A stretch of DNA of 64,000 nt from Sphingobium herbicidovorans (GCF_002080435.1 NZ_CP020538.1:1550001-1614000), one strand, 5' to 3'. Positions 35,217-45,500 are shown, counted from the stretch's first letter. The notes: generated by a model not told the origin, from the sequence alone. Program-made: numbers and translations.

Positions 35217-38200
35217 TCACCCTATCGTCATCAGGCTCGCATTCCCCCCGGCTGCTGTCGTGTTGATCGAAATCGACACCTCTTCGAGCAGCCATTCGAG
35301 CGGGTAGGGCTGGCCAGCGATACAGCGAGCAGAGGATGCGGCATGGACCGGCACAATGGGTCCGGGCCGGTTCGCCATCGCTTCCGACAGGCTGATGATG
35401 TCGGCATCGTCGCCTTCGACAAGAACCCCCGCAAGGACGCCGTCGGTGTCATGCGAAAGTCTCGCCGCGACGCTGGCGGGCAAGTCCGAAGGAAGTTTCG
35501 CTGCATCGATAACGCCTTCACAGCCTGTTGCGAGCACCGCCGCGATTTGCGTCAACAGGCCGGGTTCGGTTTTCGCATGCAGCCATATGCGGCCGCGTGG
35601 GCGGATCGTGTAGAGATTGCGCTCACCGACCGGCCCCGGCAGCTCTGTCGTCTGGCCGAGCCTGGATTGCGCCGCGCAGGTCCGGGCCGACGCGAGCACC
35701 GCTGTTTCGCCGCGCTGCGCCAGCCATTGGATGAATACCGCCAGCGCCTCGTCAACAGGCGTCGCCGTGCCCCGGCTGGCCGCTGGCGGTTCCCGGACCA
35801 GACGGGCGAGATAGAGAGGCCCGCCTGCCTTGGGGCCCGTACCGGAAAGCCCGCGTCCCCCGAATGGCTGGACGCCGACGACCGCGCCGATCATGTTGCG
35901 ATTGATATAGAGATTGCCCGCCTTCACCCGCTCGGTGACATAATCCATGGTCGCGTCGAGGCGGGTGTGGAGACCGAAGGTCAGCCCATATCCTGTCGCA
36001 TTGATCGCTTCGATCACATGCCCAAGCCGTTCTCGGTCATAGCGGATGACATGAAGCACCGGACCGAAAACCTCACGCTCAAGATCGGCGACGCTGTCGA
36101 TCTCGATGATCGTCGGTGGCACGAAGCTGCCCCGCCCGATGTCGGTCGGCATTGCATGCTGCTCGATACGCCGCCCCTTTGCGCGCATCGCATCGATATG
36201 CTTTTCGATGCTGGCCCTGGCCTCCATGGTGATGACCGGACCAATATCGACCGACAGGCGATCAGGGCGTCCGATGCTGAGTTCCTTCAGAGCCCCCTTC
36301 AACATTGAAAGGACGCCATCGGCAATCTCGTGCTGCAGGCACAGCAGGCGAAGCGCCGAACATCGCTGGCCAGCACTGTCAAAGGCCGACGCGATCACAT
36401 CGGCCACCACCTGTTCGGCAAGGGCGCTGCTATCCACGATCATGGCATTTTGACCGCCCGTTTCCGCAATCAGCGGGACCGGGCGGCCACCGGGCGACAG
36501 ACGCGTGGCGAGCTGTTTCTGGATCAGGCGCGCAACCTCTGTCGAGCCGGTGAAGATCACGCCCGCGATTTCCGCAGCCCCGACCAGCGCGGCCCCGATC
36601 TCGCCCGCGCCCGGCAGCAGCTGGAGCACATCGGCCGGGACGCCTGCGGCATGAAGGATGCGCACCGCCTCGGCGGCGATCAGCGGGGTTTCTTCCGCCG
36701 GTTTGGCAAGGACCGGATTGCCCGCGACCAAAGCTGCAGCGATCTGGCCCGTGAATATCGCAAGCGGGAAATTCCAGGGGCTGATGCAGACTATGGGGCC
36801 GAGCGGCTGTTGCGTTGGCCCCAAGGTCGTTCGAGCCTGCGCGGCATAGTAGCGCAGGAAATCGATCGCCTCGCGAACCTCGGCGATCGCATTTGCCGCT
36901 GACTTGCCTGCCTCGCGGATGGCCAGCCCCATGAGCTGAGGCATGTGCGCCTGCATGGCGTCGGCTGCCCGCTTCAGCATGGCGGCGCGGTCGGCAACCG
37001 GCGTAGCGGCCCAGGCTGCTGCGGCATGGGCGGCTATCCGGCAGGCGTCGCGCGCGTCCTGCTCGACGCAGAAGGCCACCGTTCCCACCACATCGGTCGC
37101 ATCCGCAGGATTGCACACCGGTCGTTCGCTGCGCACGACCGGGCGCCCGTAAATTGCGGGCGCGGCATGCCATTGCCTCGTCGCACTCTCTGCCAGGGCG
37201 CGCGACAGATGCGCCAGCGCGTCCTCATCGCTCAGGTCGATGCCCGCAGAGTTGCGGCGATCAGCGTAGAGGGCGGACGGCAAGGCGATCTGGTCGTGCG
37301 GGCGTCCGGGCAAGTCCATCGCGCGGACCTGCTCGACCGGATCCATGACGAGTTCGTCGATCGCTACGCTTGCATCAGCGACCCGGTTCACGAATGACGA
37401 ATTGGCCCCGTTTTCAAGCAGGCGGCGGACAAGATAGGCCAGCAGCGTTTCGTGCGTCCCGACCGGCGCATATATGCGGCACGGCCGGTCGAGCTTCCCC
37501 TTTCCGACCACCTCGCCATAAAGCGGCTCGCCCATGCCGTGCAGGCATTGAAACTCATAGTCGCCGACCGTGAAATCCGGGCCGGCGATGTGAAAAATGG
37601 TCGCCAGCGTCTGGGCGTTATGGGTCGCGAATTGCGGGAATATGGCGTCGGGCGCGGCCAGCAGCTTTTTGGCGCAGGCTATGTAGGCGACATCGGTATG
37701 AACCTTGCGCGTATAGACGGGAAAGTCGGCCAGCCCATCGACTTGCGCGCGCTTGATTTCGGTATCCCAGTAAGCGCCCTTTACGAGCCGCACCATGATC
37801 CGCCGGTTCGCGCGGCGCGCAAGATCGACGGTCCAGTCGATCACAAAGGGGCATCGCTTGCCATAGGCCTGCACCGCCAAGCCCAGGCCGTCCCAGCCCG
37901 ACAGATCGGGATCGAGCGCGAGGCTTTCCAGCAGGTCCAGCGACAATTCGAGGCGGTCCGCCTCCTCCGCATCGATATTGAGGCCGATATCATGGCGTTT
38001 CGCCAGCGCGGCCAGCGCCTTGACGCGGGGCAGAAGTTCGTCGGTCACGCGACCGGCCTGGGCGCGGCTGTATCGCGGGTGAAGGGCGGAGAGCTTGATG
38101 GAGACGCCGGGGCCGACATAAATGCCGCGGCCGGCCGATGCCTTGCCTATCGCATGAATGGCCTGCTCATAATCCCGATAATAGCGGGCGGCGTCCGCGG

Positions 38201-38885
38201 CTGTCATCGCCGCCTCGCCCAGCATGTCGTAGCTATATGTGAAACCCTTTGCCTCCAGAGAGCGCGCGCGCTTCAGCGCCTGGCCGATCGTTTCACCGGT
38301 AACGAACTGCTCCCCCATCAATCGCATCGCGATATCGACGGCGCGCCGGATCACAGGTTCCCCCGCCCGCGCAAGCAAATGCGAAAGTGCGGCGGCCAGC
38401 CCCCGGTCATTCACGCTGTCGAGAAGCTTGCCGGTGACGACCAGCCCCCAGGACGCTGCATTGACGAACAGGGGCTTGCCGCTACCCACATGCGACATCC
38501 AGTCGCCCTTTGCGATCTTGTCACGGATCAACGCGTCGCGGGTCTGGTCATCCGGGATGCGCAACAGGGCCTCGGCCAGGCACATCAACGCCACGCCCTC
38601 CTGGCTGGACAGGGCAAATTCCTGAACCAGGGTTTCGACGCCGCTGCGGGTCCGCTTTTCCCTGATCGCCGAGACAAGCGTGAACGCGGTGTCGCGGGCG
38701 TCCGACCGGAGCTTGCGGGGCAAGGCGGCCAGATCCAGCAAGGGCTGGACACATTCTGCTTCGGGTCGGCGATAGGCCGCCGTGATCTCCTTGCGCAGCG
38801 GTGATGGCTTGCGGACCGGCGGCGCGAAAGCCGCGAAGGGAGGCGGTTGCGTCACCGCGAAAGGACCCCGCAAGGATCCGTCCAC
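35217..38885 (-). CDS. putA: Bifunctional proline dehydrogenase / glutamate-semialdehyde dehydrogenase
   Basis: A protein of about 1,212-1,222 residues that oxidises proline to glutamate. The proline dehydrogenase domain (about residues 190-490) has [40 protein letters not shown] and [20 protein letters not shown]. The aldehyde dehydrogenase domain (about 560-1010) has [13 protein letters not shown] (Glu) and [17 protein letters not shown] (catalytic Cys). A C-terminal domain of unclear role follows. No ribbon-helix-helix DNA-binding domain at the N-terminus, so it is not an autoregulator. Start uncertain: GTG 38885, or GTG 38855 ([13 protein letters not shown]), because the upstream DNA has been rearranged. 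Confidence 0.95.
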   Translation of the reverse strand: MDGSLRGPFAVTQPPPFAAFAPPVRKPSPLRKEITAAYRRPEAECVQPLLDLAALPRKLRSDARDTAFTLVSAIREKRTRSGVETLVQEFALSSQEGVALMCLAEALLRIPDDQTRDALIRDKIAKGDWMSHVGSGKPLFVNAASWGLVVTGKLLDSVNDRGLAAALSHLLARAGEPVIRRAVDIAMRLMGEQFVTGETIGQALKRARSLEAKGFTYSYDMLGEAAMTAADAARYYRDYEQAIHAIGKASAGRGIYVGPGVSIKLSALHPRYSRAQAGRVTDELLPRVKALAALAKRHDIGLNIDAEEADRLELSLDLLESLALDPDLSGWDGLGLAVQAYGKRCPFVIDWTVDLARRANRRIMVRLVKGAYWDTEIKRAQVDGLADFPVYTRKVHTDVAYIACAKKLLAAPDAIFPQFATHNAQTLATIFHIAGPDFTVGDYEFQCLHGMGEPLYGEVVGKGKLDRPCRIYAPVGTHETLLAYLVRRLLENGANSSFVNRVADASVAIDELVMDPVEQVRAMDLPGRPHDQIALPSALYADRRNSAGIDLSDEDALAHLSRALAESATRQWHAAPAIYGRPVVRSERPVCNPADATDVVGTVAFCVEQDARDACRIAAHAAAAWAATPVADRAAMLKRAADAMQAHMPQLMGLAIREAGKSAANAIAEVREAIDFLRYYAAQARTTLGPTQQPLGPIVCISPWNFPLAIFTGQIAAALVAGNPVLAKPAEETPLIAAEAVRILHAAGVPADVLQLLPGAGEIGAALVGAAEIAGVIFTGSTEVARLIQKQLATRLSPGGRPVPLIAETGGQNAMIVDSSALAEQVVADVIASAFDSAGQRCSALRLLCLQHEIADGVLSMLKGALKELSIGRPDRLSVDIGPVITMEARASIEKHIDAMRAKGRRIEQHAMPTDIGRGSFVPPTIIEIDSVADLEREVFGPVLHVIRYDRERLGHVIEAINATGYGLTFGLHTRLDATMDYVTERVKAGNLYINRNMIGAVVGVQPFGGRGLSGTGPKAGGPLYLARLVREPPAASRGTATPVDEALAVFIQWLAQRGETAVLASARTCAAQSRLGQTTELPGPVGERNLYTIRPRGRIWLHAKTEPGLLTQIAAVLATGCEGVIDAAKLPSDLPASVAARLSHDTDGVLAGVLVEGDDADIISLSEAMANRPGPIVPVHAASSARCIAGQPYPLEWLLEEVSISINTTAAGGNASLMTIG

Positions 38886-38889
38886 ATGC

Positions 38890-39145
38890 CGTCAGGATGC
38901 GTGTGCATACACACATATTCTTCGACATTGCCCGGCTTCAGCGCGGGTTTGAGCCGCTCCTTTGCCTCAAGAGAGCGCAGGAATACCACCCGAAATGGCT
39001 GGATATTCATCGAGGTCGGTCCCCATTTGGCGATATCATATGCCTCCTGAAGTTCCGCATCCGTTACCACCTGGTCGGTCCAGCCATTCTGAGAACGTGC
39101 CTCTGTGAAGAGGATTTCCAGGGTTTTCTCGTCAGCAACCGTCAT
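38890..39145 (-). pseudogene. Truncated nitroreductase (RutE/malonic semialdehyde reductase-like)
   Basis: The first 72 or so residues are a clear nitroreductase N-terminus: LEILFTEARSQNGWTDQVVT, then DIAKWGPTSMNIQPFRVVFL and a helix ending LKPALKPGNVE. The homology stops near 38930; the frame then reads unrelated YVCMHTHPDG into the putA leader and stops at 38852. About two thirds of the protein, including the rest of the FMN site, is missing. This marks a deletion or insertion junction directly upstream of putA. Confidence 0.8.
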
Positions 39146-39181
39146 TGGCAGCCCTTCCGTTTGTTTGATTTCTGATTCCGG

Positions 39182-39805
39182 TCAGCCAAGGCCGACCATG
39201 ACGTTCTTGCGATAGGCGTGCCGTTCCGCGAGACGGTCGGCCCACCTACGAAGATTGGGCTGCTCCGAATCCCTGGCGAACCCGAGAGCTATCCAGCGAT
39301 AGACCATGATTCCGCAGGGAATATCGGCGAGCGAAAATGCATCGCCAGCAAGGTAGGAATTTTGTGCAAGGGCATCGTCTAGTAGCGCAAAGCAGCGCTG
39401 CGACTCCATGCGCGCCCGGTCTAAAGCCTGCAGGTCTCTCTCGGCTTCCGGAGTTTTGACGATGCCGATATAAAGCTGTGACATGAACTTGTTCAAGGCG
39501 GCAAGATGCCAGTCCATCCAGCGCTCGACCATTGCCCGGTCGATCGGGTCCTGGGGATAAAGCGAGGTGGGTCCGCGCGAATTGCACAAATAGCGGAGAA
39601 TGGTGTTGGATTCCCAGATCGCGTTGCCTTCGTCTATCAACGTCGGCACGACGCCATTGGGATTCACGGCAAGATATTCCGGGTCGCGGTTCCCGCCAAA
39701 TTCGCCGCCGAAATTTTCCTGGCTGAACGGTATATCCAACTCGTCCAGGAGCCAGAGGACCTTCTGGACATTGGAGGAGCTGCGCCTTCCTAAAACTCGA
39801 AGCAT
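39182..39805 (-). CDS. Glutathione S-transferase family protein
   Basis: A 207-residue GST. The thioredoxin-like N-terminal domain has SSNVQKVLWLLDELDIPFSQ, the cis-Pro in NPNGVVPTLIDEG, and the WESNTILRYL helix. The helical C-terminal domain contains SLADIPCGIMVYRWIAL. It probably conjugates glutathione to, or removes a group from, a small electrophile. It forms a run with another GST and a YciI-like gene, seven bases apart at one joint, which suggests an operon for detoxification or degradation of an aromatic or halogenated compound. Substrate unknown. Confidence 0.9.
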   Translation of the reverse strand: MLRVLGRRSSSNVQKVLWLLDELDIPFSQENFGGEFGGNRDPEYLAVNPNGVVPTLIDEGNAIWESNTILRYLCNSRGPTSLYPQDPIDRAMVERWMDWHLAALNKFMSQLYIGIVKTPEAERDLQALDRARMESQRCFALLDDALAQNSYLAGDAFSLADIPCGIMVYRWIALGFARDSEQPNLRRWADRLAERHAYRKNVMVGLG

Positions 39806-39812
39806 GACTCTC

Positions 39813-40442
39813 TCAACCTGCTTCCGGTATGTTCATTCCGCGTTGCACGGCGGGGCGTGCACCAACGTGATCGTACCAGCGCTTGAGATTTGGTACCTTT
39901 TCAAGATCGATGTTGTGAAGCGGGTTGCGCGCGAGCCAGGGATAGGTGGCGATATCGGCGATAGTATACCCGTCCCCCGCGATATAAGCTGAATCTTGCA
40001 GCCGCTTGTTAAGCACGCCGTAGATTCGCTCCACCTCTTTCTGGTAGCGCCCGAGCGAATATTCCTGGTCTTGAGCATATCTGCGAAAGTGATGGAGTTG
40101 CCCAAGCATCGGGCCCACGCCGCCCATCTGGAACATCAGCCATTGCAAGGTTATTGCCTGCGCGCGTGGATCGGACGGCAGTAGCTCGCTTCGGTATTTC
40201 TGTGCCAGATAAACCAGAATGGCGCCGGACTCAAAGAGCACCAGTTCCTCACCTCCGGGGCCATCGGGATCGACGATCACAGGGATCTTGTTGTTGGGGT
40301 TCTTCGCTAGAAAGTCCGGCGAGAATTGCTCATCCTTTAGGATGTTGATCGGCCGCAGTTCATAACCCAGCCCCAGCTCTTCGAGCATGATGGAAATCTT
40401 GCGCCCGTTCGGCGTCTGCCAGGTAAAAAGCTGCAAGGTCAT
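39813..40442 (-). CDS. Glutathione S-transferase, YfcG/YghU-like
   Basis: A 209-residue GST of the nu class. The N-terminal domain has LFTWQTPNGRKISIMLEELG, with the Thr-Pro-Asn region typical of YfcG, and NPNNKIPVIVDPDG with the cis-Pro. The C-terminal domain has AITLQWLMFQMGGVGPMLGQ and YTIADIATYPWLAR. Such proteins act as disulfide reductases or GSH-dependent lyases. Its stop is 7 bp from the start of the next GST gene, and one base separates its start from the stop of the YciI-like gene, so the three are co-transcribed. Confidence 0.92.
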   Translation of the reverse strand: MTLQLFTWQTPNGRKISIMLEELGLGYELRPINILKDEQFSPDFLAKNPNNKIPVIVDPDGPGGEELVLFESGAILVYLAQKYRSELLPSDPRAQAITLQWLMFQMGGVGPMLGQLHHFRRYAQDQEYSLGRYQKEVERIYGVLNKRLQDSAYIAGDGYTIADIATYPWLARNPLHNIDLEKVPNLKRWYDHVGARPAVQRGMNIPEAG

Positions 40443-40443
40443 A

Positions 40444-40746
40444 TCAGTTCCTCCGGTCGGGGTTGCCGCGGGTCCAGCGCCACGGCAAGATCAAGATCGC
40501 ACCGACAAGCCCGGCCTTTCGGTAGGGATCATTTCGGGAGAATTCCTCGACATCGTGCCGATTCGTAGCTTCAACCACGATGAGCGAGCCGACCTCCTTC
40601 TCCTCCGCCTCGTCCATCAATGGCCCGGAAAGGATGACCCGAACCGGAAGTTCGCCGCCCGACATATAAGCCACGTGGCGCTCGCGCGTTTGCGCGCGAA
40701 TATCACCCGCGTCCGGGCGGTCCATCGCCTGAAGAACGAAGTACAT
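40444..40746 (-). CDS. YciI-like domain protein
   Basis: A 100-residue ferredoxin-like-fold protein of the YCII family: it starts MYFVLQAMDRPDAGDIRAQT, has LSGPLMDEAEEKEVGSLIVV and ends near FSRNDPYRKAGLVGAILILP. The conserved His of the family lies in RERHVAY and an Asp in FSRNDPY. Family members are putative small-molecule dehydrochlorinases or isomerases. It is first of three intact genes reading towards putA; a truncated gene and the IS lie immediately upstream, so the original promoter has probably been lost. Confidence 0.85.
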   Translation of the reverse strand: MYFVLQAMDRPDAGDIRAQTRERHVAYMSGGELPVRVILSGPLMDEAEEKEVGSLIVVEATNRHDVEEFSRNDPYRKAGLVGAILILPWRWTRGNPDRRN

Positions 40747-40749
40747 GTG

Positions 40750-40794
40750 TCAAGCCACCGGGTGCAGGTTAAACCGATAGTCGAGCGTGTAGAA
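40750..40794 (-). pseudogene. 3' end of a gene cut off by the IS1380-family copy
   Basis: The last 14 codons (FYTLDYRFNLHPVA) and stop of a coding frame remain between the YciI-like gene and the IS end at 40795. The bases across the IS (from 42466) do not obviously continue it. Too short to identify. Confidence 0.5.
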
Positions 40795-42465
40795 CCTGCA
40801 TTCCCCAAGTGGCGTGTCGTTTGAGGTGAAGATCGCCTGTATCCGAGCGCTAGACAAGGATTTTCTGCCGCAAGCGGCACCTGCGGTCGCGCAGACTGCT
40901 GGATCTGGACGGATCAGACCGCGAAGCCGCTGTTTCCTTGCCCAGGGGCGGCGTTTTTCAGCGCAGCGGACAGATCTGTCCAGCCGCTTTCGTTCAGTTT
41001 GAGCGTGGATCGCGATCATGCGCATAGCGGTGGCGCTCGCAATCGGCGGATAGCGGCGAGGATGGCGCGTACCATCGTGCCGGTGACAGCGACCTCGGCC
41101 AGCTGGAAGGTGATGGTGCGGGCGTGACGGACCACACGTGCCCCGATCTTGATCAGCTTCAGTTGCAGGCTGGTCAACGACCAGTCGGCCATGGCCTCGG
41201 GCAGCTCGATGCAGCGCAAGAAGGTGGCCAGGTTGTACGCCAGGGCGTGCAGTTGCAGCCGCACCTCATTGTCGCGGAACTTCCGGCACGACAGCCGCGT
41301 CCAGCGAAAGGCGTATTTGCCCTCTTTGATGTGCTGCTCGGCGGTGCCGCGCTGGTTGTAGAACCGCACCACCCAGTCCGGCTCCATCGGCAGGTTGGTG
41401 ACGATGAAGCCGACACGCGGGAACAGTTCGCCCGGATGCCATTCGATCTTGGCGATCACCCGGCGTTCCTTGTCCCAGGACGCCGCCTGATACTCGAATT
41501 CCTCGAAGAACCGCTTGACCTTGGTCAGTGACGGCCGCCCGACAGGGCGCGTTAGCCGATGCGCGATCTTGTCCTTGAGGACCGCGTTTGCGGGCAGCCG
41601 GATGGCGTAGAAGAACCGCGCTTCTTCCAATCGCTCATAGATCGCCGGGATCGCGTAGGCAGCATCGGCCCGGAAGAACCTGCCACCAAGGTCGCGCTCC
41701 GCGTAGCGCGCAATGACGGGGTCGAGAACATCACGCCAGCCATCGGCGCTGTGGACGTTGCCATGGCGCAGGGCGCAGCGTTCCAGCATCCCGAACTGGT
41801 TGAACAGAAAGTTGGGGTGATAGCAGCTACAGTCGAAATGGCCATTCCAGGCGGACCCTTCCTGGTCGCCATGGGTCGGGCTGACCGAGCTGTCCATGTC
41901 CAGAACGATGTACTTCAGCCCGTTACGGTCATGGAACCGGTCGATCCATTGCCCGTTCAGGTCGGCCAGCGCGGCACGGTTCCCGGCCAGAGCCAGCGTC
42001 TCGGTCTCGAACCGTCCCATCTGCGATGCCGAGGCCGCTTGTGCATCGACCGCTCTGCCGCCGACAACTTGGCGCATGACCGGATCGCAGGCGAGACGGT
42101 TGGCGTCGTTGACATCCTCGTATCCGGCCAGCCGCCCAAAGACTGATTGCCGGAACAGGCCGTCGAGCCGATGGACCGTGTTCTTGCCAGAGCGAGTATC
42201 GCGCAGCGCCGCTGACGCCAAATCGGACAACCCGAGCGCGTCATCAAGCTCGCGCATCACCAGAAGGCCGCCGTCGGAACTGAGCTGCGTGCCGCGAAAT
42301 TCCAGCCGCACGCGAGGGTCGAAATCCACCCGATCTGCCCGTTGCAAGCCCGCACCCTCTGGGTGATCCATGAAACGCGCCCCTCGCAGCCTTCAACACC
42401 ATGTTTTATATAGGAAATATAATGGTCAGGACAGCGAAATCAGCGCCTTACTTGGGAAATGTGGG
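40795..42465 (-). mobile_element. IS1380-family insertion sequence, complete copy 2
   Basis: A 1,671-bp element bounded by imperfect 16-bp inverted repeats: CCTGCATTCCCCAAGT (40795-40810) and, reversed, CCCACATTTCCCAAGT (42450-42465), 13 of 16 matching. One transposase gene fills it. The flanks are AGAA on the left and ATTC on the right, so I see no target duplication, which suggests rearrangement after insertion. Identical to copy 1 over the 1,216 bp they share. Confidence 0.9.
41016..42371 (-). CDS. IS1380-family transposase
   Basis: A 451-residue DDE transposase. N-terminal FRGTQLSSDGGLLVMRELDD; core with YIVLDMDSSVSPTHGDQEGS (Asp) and RFFRADAAYAIPAIYERLEE (Asp); C-terminal RGTAEQHIKEGKYAFRWTRL with the conserved Glu in the family's typical place. 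Full length for the family. It has short leader and trailer regions to the inverted repeats. This copy looks active. Confidence 0.95.
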   Translation of the reverse strand: MDHPEGAGLQRADRVDFDPRVRLEFRGTQLSSDGGLLVMRELDDALGLSDLASAALRDTRSGKNTVHRLDGLFRQSVFGRLAGYEDVNDANRLACDPVMRQVVGGRAVDAQAASASQMGRFETETLALAGNRAALADLNGQWIDRFHDRNGLKYIVLDMDSSVSPTHGDQEGSAWNGHFDCSCYHPNFLFNQFGMLERCALRHGNVHSADGWRDVLDPVIARYAERDLGGRFFRADAAYAIPAIYERLEEARFFYAIRLPANAVLKDKIAHRLTRPVGRPSLTKVKRFFEEFEYQAASWDKERRVIAKIEWHPGELFPRVGFIVTNLPMEPDWVVRFYNQRGTAEQHIKEGKYAFRWTRLSCRKFRDNEVRLQLHALAYNLATFLRCIELPEAMADWSLTSLQLKLIKIGARVVRHARTITFQLAEVAVTGTMVRAILAAIRRLRAPPLCA

Positions 42466-42575
42466 ATTCTTATTCATCGCGGCTCAGACAAGTGCGATCA
42501 TCGGTTCGGGCTTCGCAAGGCGGGCCCCGGCAAGGTCGCTATACTCGCCGCGCAACAGGCTTTATCCCGGTCGCC

Positions 42576-43751
42576 ATGACCATCAGGCTACCGCTCGGCC
42601 ATCCCGTTTACCGGGACATGCCCGCCACCATCTTTGAGAAAATGTCCGCCCGCGCGCGGGAAACGGGCGCGATCAATCTCGGCCAGGGCTTTCCCGATGC
42701 GCAGGGACCCGACGACATTCTCCGCGCGGCGGCCGAGGCGTTGCTCCACCGGTCGAACCAGTATCCGCCAAGCGGAGGCCTGCCCGAACTGCGGCAGGCG
42801 GTAGCCGCGCATTATGAGCGGCATCAGGGGCTGGACCTGCGCGCGGAAGAAGTAATCGTCACTTCGGGCGCGACCGAAGCGATCGCGGCGAGCCTGTTCG
42901 CGCTGATCCAGCCGGGCGATGAAGTGCTGCTGCTCGCGCCGCTATATGACGCCTATCTGCCGCTGGTCGAACGGGCTGGCGGGGTTGCCCGCATCGCAAG
43001 ACTGACGCCGCCCGACTGGCGGATCACGCGCGAAGCGCTTGACACGATGATCGGGCCGCGCACGCGCCTGCTGATCCTCAACAACCCGCTCAATCCCAGC
43101 GGCAGCGTGATGGCGCGGGAGGATCTGGCGATGCTGGCGTCCTTCTGCTTGGATCACGACCTGATCGCGATCTGCGACGAGGTATGGGAGCATGTGACCT
43201 TTGACGGCGTCCGTCACCAGCCGCTGATGGCTTTTCCCGGCATGCGGGACCGGACGGTGAAGATCGGGTCGGCGGGCAAGATATTCTCGCTGACCGGCTG
43301 GAAGCTGGGCTGGATGTGCGCGGCCCCGCCAATCGCGACGCTGCTTGGGCGGGCGCACCAGTTCCTGACCTTCACCAGTCCGCCCAACCTGCAATGGGCC
43401 GTCGCCGAAGGGCTGGGGAAACCGGACGACTGGTTCACGGCGATGCGTGCGGGCTACCAGGCTTCGCGTGACCGGCTGGTGCGTGGGCTGGGTGATGCGG
43501 GATATGCGGTTCAGCAGAGCGCGGGCACATGGTTCGTGACCGTTGACCTGGCCGCATCGGGCATGGCGCTGAACGATGTGGACTTTTGCGAGCGGATCAT
43601 CGGCGAGGCGGGCGTTGCCGCCATCCCGATATCCGCATTCTATCCCGACGCGGCCGTCACGCATCTGGTGCGTCTCTGCTTTTCCAAGAGCGACGCGGTG
43701 ATCGACGAAGCCGTCGCGCGGCTGGGCGCATTTCGCGCGTCGCTCGGCTGA
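42576..43751 (+). CDS. Class I/II pyridoxal-phosphate aminotransferase
   Basis: A 391-residue fold-type I enzyme resembling the YbdL/kynurenine-oxoglutarate transaminase group (methionine or kynurenine aminotransferases). It has INLGQGFPDAQGPDDILRAA, the PLP site VKIGSAGKIFSLTGWKLGW with the Schiff-base Lys, NNPLNPSGSVM and the C-terminal VRLCFSKSD with the carboxylate-binding Arg. Start: ATG 42576; the region between it and the IS (110 bp) would contain its promoter. Substrate choice cannot be decided from sequence. Confidence 0.92.
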   Translation: MTIRLPLGHPVYRDMPATIFEKMSARARETGAINLGQGFPDAQGPDDILRAAAEALLHRSNQYPPSGGLPELRQAVAAHYERHQGLDLRAEEVIVTSGATEAIAASLFALIQPGDEVLLLAPLYDAYLPLVERAGGVARIARLTPPDWRITREALDTMIGPRTRLLILNNPLNPSGSVMAREDLAMLASFCLDHDLIAICDEVWEHVTFDGVRHQPLMAFPGMRDRTVKIGSAGKIFSLTGWKLGWMCAAPPIATLLGRAHQFLTFTSPPNLQWAVAEGLGKPDDWFTAMRAGYQASRDRLVRGLGDAGYAVQQSAGTWFVTVDLAASGMALNDVDFCERIIGEAGVAAIPISAFYPDAAVTHLVRLCFSKSDAVIDEAVARLGAFRASLG

Positions 43752-43820
43752 ACGCAACGAGGGTTGCCGGGACCGGGCCGGGCCGCTAGGTTCCCCTTTC
43801 GTTCCATAAGGGGGATCATC

Positions 43821-45254
43821 ATGGACAGCCTGGCCGTCATCTTAAGCCTTATCGCCCTGGTTGCGGGGTTGGGGCTTGGCTGGCTGCTGCGCGGCAAGGC
43901 GGCAGCGTCGCTGGCCGCGGAAAAGGCGGAGCTTGCGGCAAGGCTGGATCAGGCGGAGGCGCAGCGTAACGGCGCGCTACGGGAACTGGTCGTGGCGCAG
44001 GATCGCGCGGTCCAGGCCGGTGAGCTTGCGCGGCGGCTGGAGGAAGAGCGTAACGCGCGCGGTCTGGTCGAGCAGGAGATCGCCGCGCTGCGATCCGACA
44101 CACAGGCGCGGGCCGAGGCTTTCGAGGCGCAGATCGCGGCGCTGAAGGACGCCAAGGAGCAGTTGTCGGCGCAGTTCAGCGAGATTGGCGGCAAGCTGCT
44201 GCATCAGGCGCAGAGCCATTTCCTGGAGCGGGCGGACCAGCGGCTGGCGCAGGCGCATGAAAAGAGCGAGGCGCAGCTGAAGCAACTGCTGCACCCGGTC
44301 AACGAGACGATCCAGCGCTACGACCAGAAGATCAGCCAGATCGAACAGCAGCGCACGGAAGCCTATGGCATCCTGCGCGGTGAAATAGAATCGATGAAGT
44401 CGGGACAGGAAGCCGTGCGGGCCGAAGCGCAGCGGCTGGTCGATTCGCTGCGCCATGCGCCCAAGGCGCGCGGGCGCTGGGGCGAACAGCAGCTGCGCAA
44501 TGTGCTGGAGACATGCGGGCTTTCCGAACATGTCGATTTCCGCACCGAGGTAAGCGTCGAGGGCGAGGATGGCCGGTTGCGTCCCGACGCCATCTTGCGC
44601 GTGCCGGGCGGACGAGCGCTGGTGATCGACGCGAAAGTGTCGCTCAATAGCTATCAGGACGCCTATGGCGCGGATGGCGAGGATGAACGCAAGCGCCTGC
44701 TCTCGGCTCATGCGGCGGCGATGCGGGCGCATGTCGATGCGCTGGGGCGGAAAAGCTATGCCGACCAGTTCGAGGAAGCGCCCGATTATGTCATCATGTT
44801 CGTGCCGGGCGAGCATTTCCTGTCCGCCGCGCTGGAGCACGATCCACAGCTATGGGACCATGCGTTCGGCAAGCGCGTGCTGCTGGCGACGCCGACCAAC
44901 CTCATCGCTATCGCCCGGACCGTCGCGGCGGTGTGGCGGCAGGAGAAGATGGCGGACGAAGCCAAGCGGATCGGCGCGCTGGGCAAGGAGCTTTATGAAC
45001 GGCTGGCCGGGGCGGCGGGATCGCTCAAGAAGCTGGGCAACCGGCTGACCGGCGCGGTAAGCGATTATAACAGCTTCGTGGGCAGCTTCGAAGGACGGGT
45101 GCTGGTGACGGGGCGCAAGCTGCGCGACCTCAATATCGAAACGGGCGGGCGTGAACTGGACACGCTGGAGCCGGTGGACGCACTGGTGCGCGAGCCGGTT
45201 TCGGCCGAGGCCGTGCGCGCATTGCCAGAGGCAGTGGCCGACGCGGCGGAGTGA
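43821..45254 (+). CDS. rmuC: DNA recombination protein RmuC
   Basis: A 477-residue protein with an N-terminal membrane helix (LAVILSLIALVAGLGLGWLL), a long coiled coil (about residues 30-190) and a nuclease-like RmuC domain. The latter has APKARGRWGEQQLRNVLETC, LVIDAKVSLNSYQDAY and YVIMFVPGEHFLSAAL. RmuC limits inversion at short inverted repeats in E. coli. The domain order and length fit. Start ATG 43821 follows AAGGGGGATC. Confidence 0.95.
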   Translation: MDSLAVILSLIALVAGLGLGWLLRGKAAASLAAEKAELAARLDQAEAQRNGALRELVVAQDRAVQAGELARRLEEERNARGLVEQEIAALRSDTQARAEAFEAQIAALKDAKEQLSAQFSEIGGKLLHQAQSHFLERADQRLAQAHEKSEAQLKQLLHPVNETIQRYDQKISQIEQQRTEAYGILRGEIESMKSGQEAVRAEAQRLVDSLRHAPKARGRWGEQQLRNVLETCGLSEHVDFRTEVSVEGEDGRLRPDAILRVPGGRALVIDAKVSLNSYQDAYGADGEDERKRLLSAHAAAMRAHVDALGRKSYADQFEEAPDYVIMFVPGEHFLSAALEHDPQLWDHAFGKRVLLATPTNLIAIARTVAAVWRQEKMADEAKRIGALGKELYERLAGAAGSLKKLGNRLTGAVSDYNSFVGSFEGRVLVTGRKLRDLNIETGGRELDTLEPVDALVREPVSAEAVRALPEAVADAAE

Positions 45255-45365
45255 AGGGCGGGTCCGGCATGGCCCACCCTTGCATCGTCCGCGCGCCACG
45301 TTCGTCGCAGCGGGGCGGTTACCCAATTGCCTCCGCGCGCAATATTCCCTAAACGCGCCCGGTCA

Positions 45366-45500
45366 TCTGGGGAGTAGCCAGCCATTCGCGCGATCGAATG
45401 GGCCGTATGTCAACATATTTGGCCGAGAGGTCATGGCATGCGGGATGCGGGGAAGTCGGGCAAGCGCCCGGACCACCGCATCGGGCGAGACCAATGGCAT
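45366..45500 (+). ncRNA. yybP-ykoY manganese riboswitch (likely)
   Basis: The leader of the TMEM165-type gene contains GGGGAGTAGCC near 45369, then GTATGTCAACATATTTGGCC and, after a long stem region, GGGCGAGACCAATGG near 45482-45496. The GGGGAGTAG start and the GAGACC 3' half with closing stems are the landmarks of the yybP-ykoY class. This class senses Mn2+ and commonly controls TMEM165/GDT1 family exporters, which is the gene that follows. Exact ends are approximate. Confidence 0.8.

Noticed and set aside
37452..38804. A 450-codon frame opposite putA
   Set aside because: Antisense shadow of putA with no domain signal.
1..42465. A composite transposon bounded by the two IS1380-family copies
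   Set aside because: The interval holds rpsM, rpsK, rpoA, rplQ and guaA as well as a separate island end at 24185, so it cannot be a simple mobile unit.
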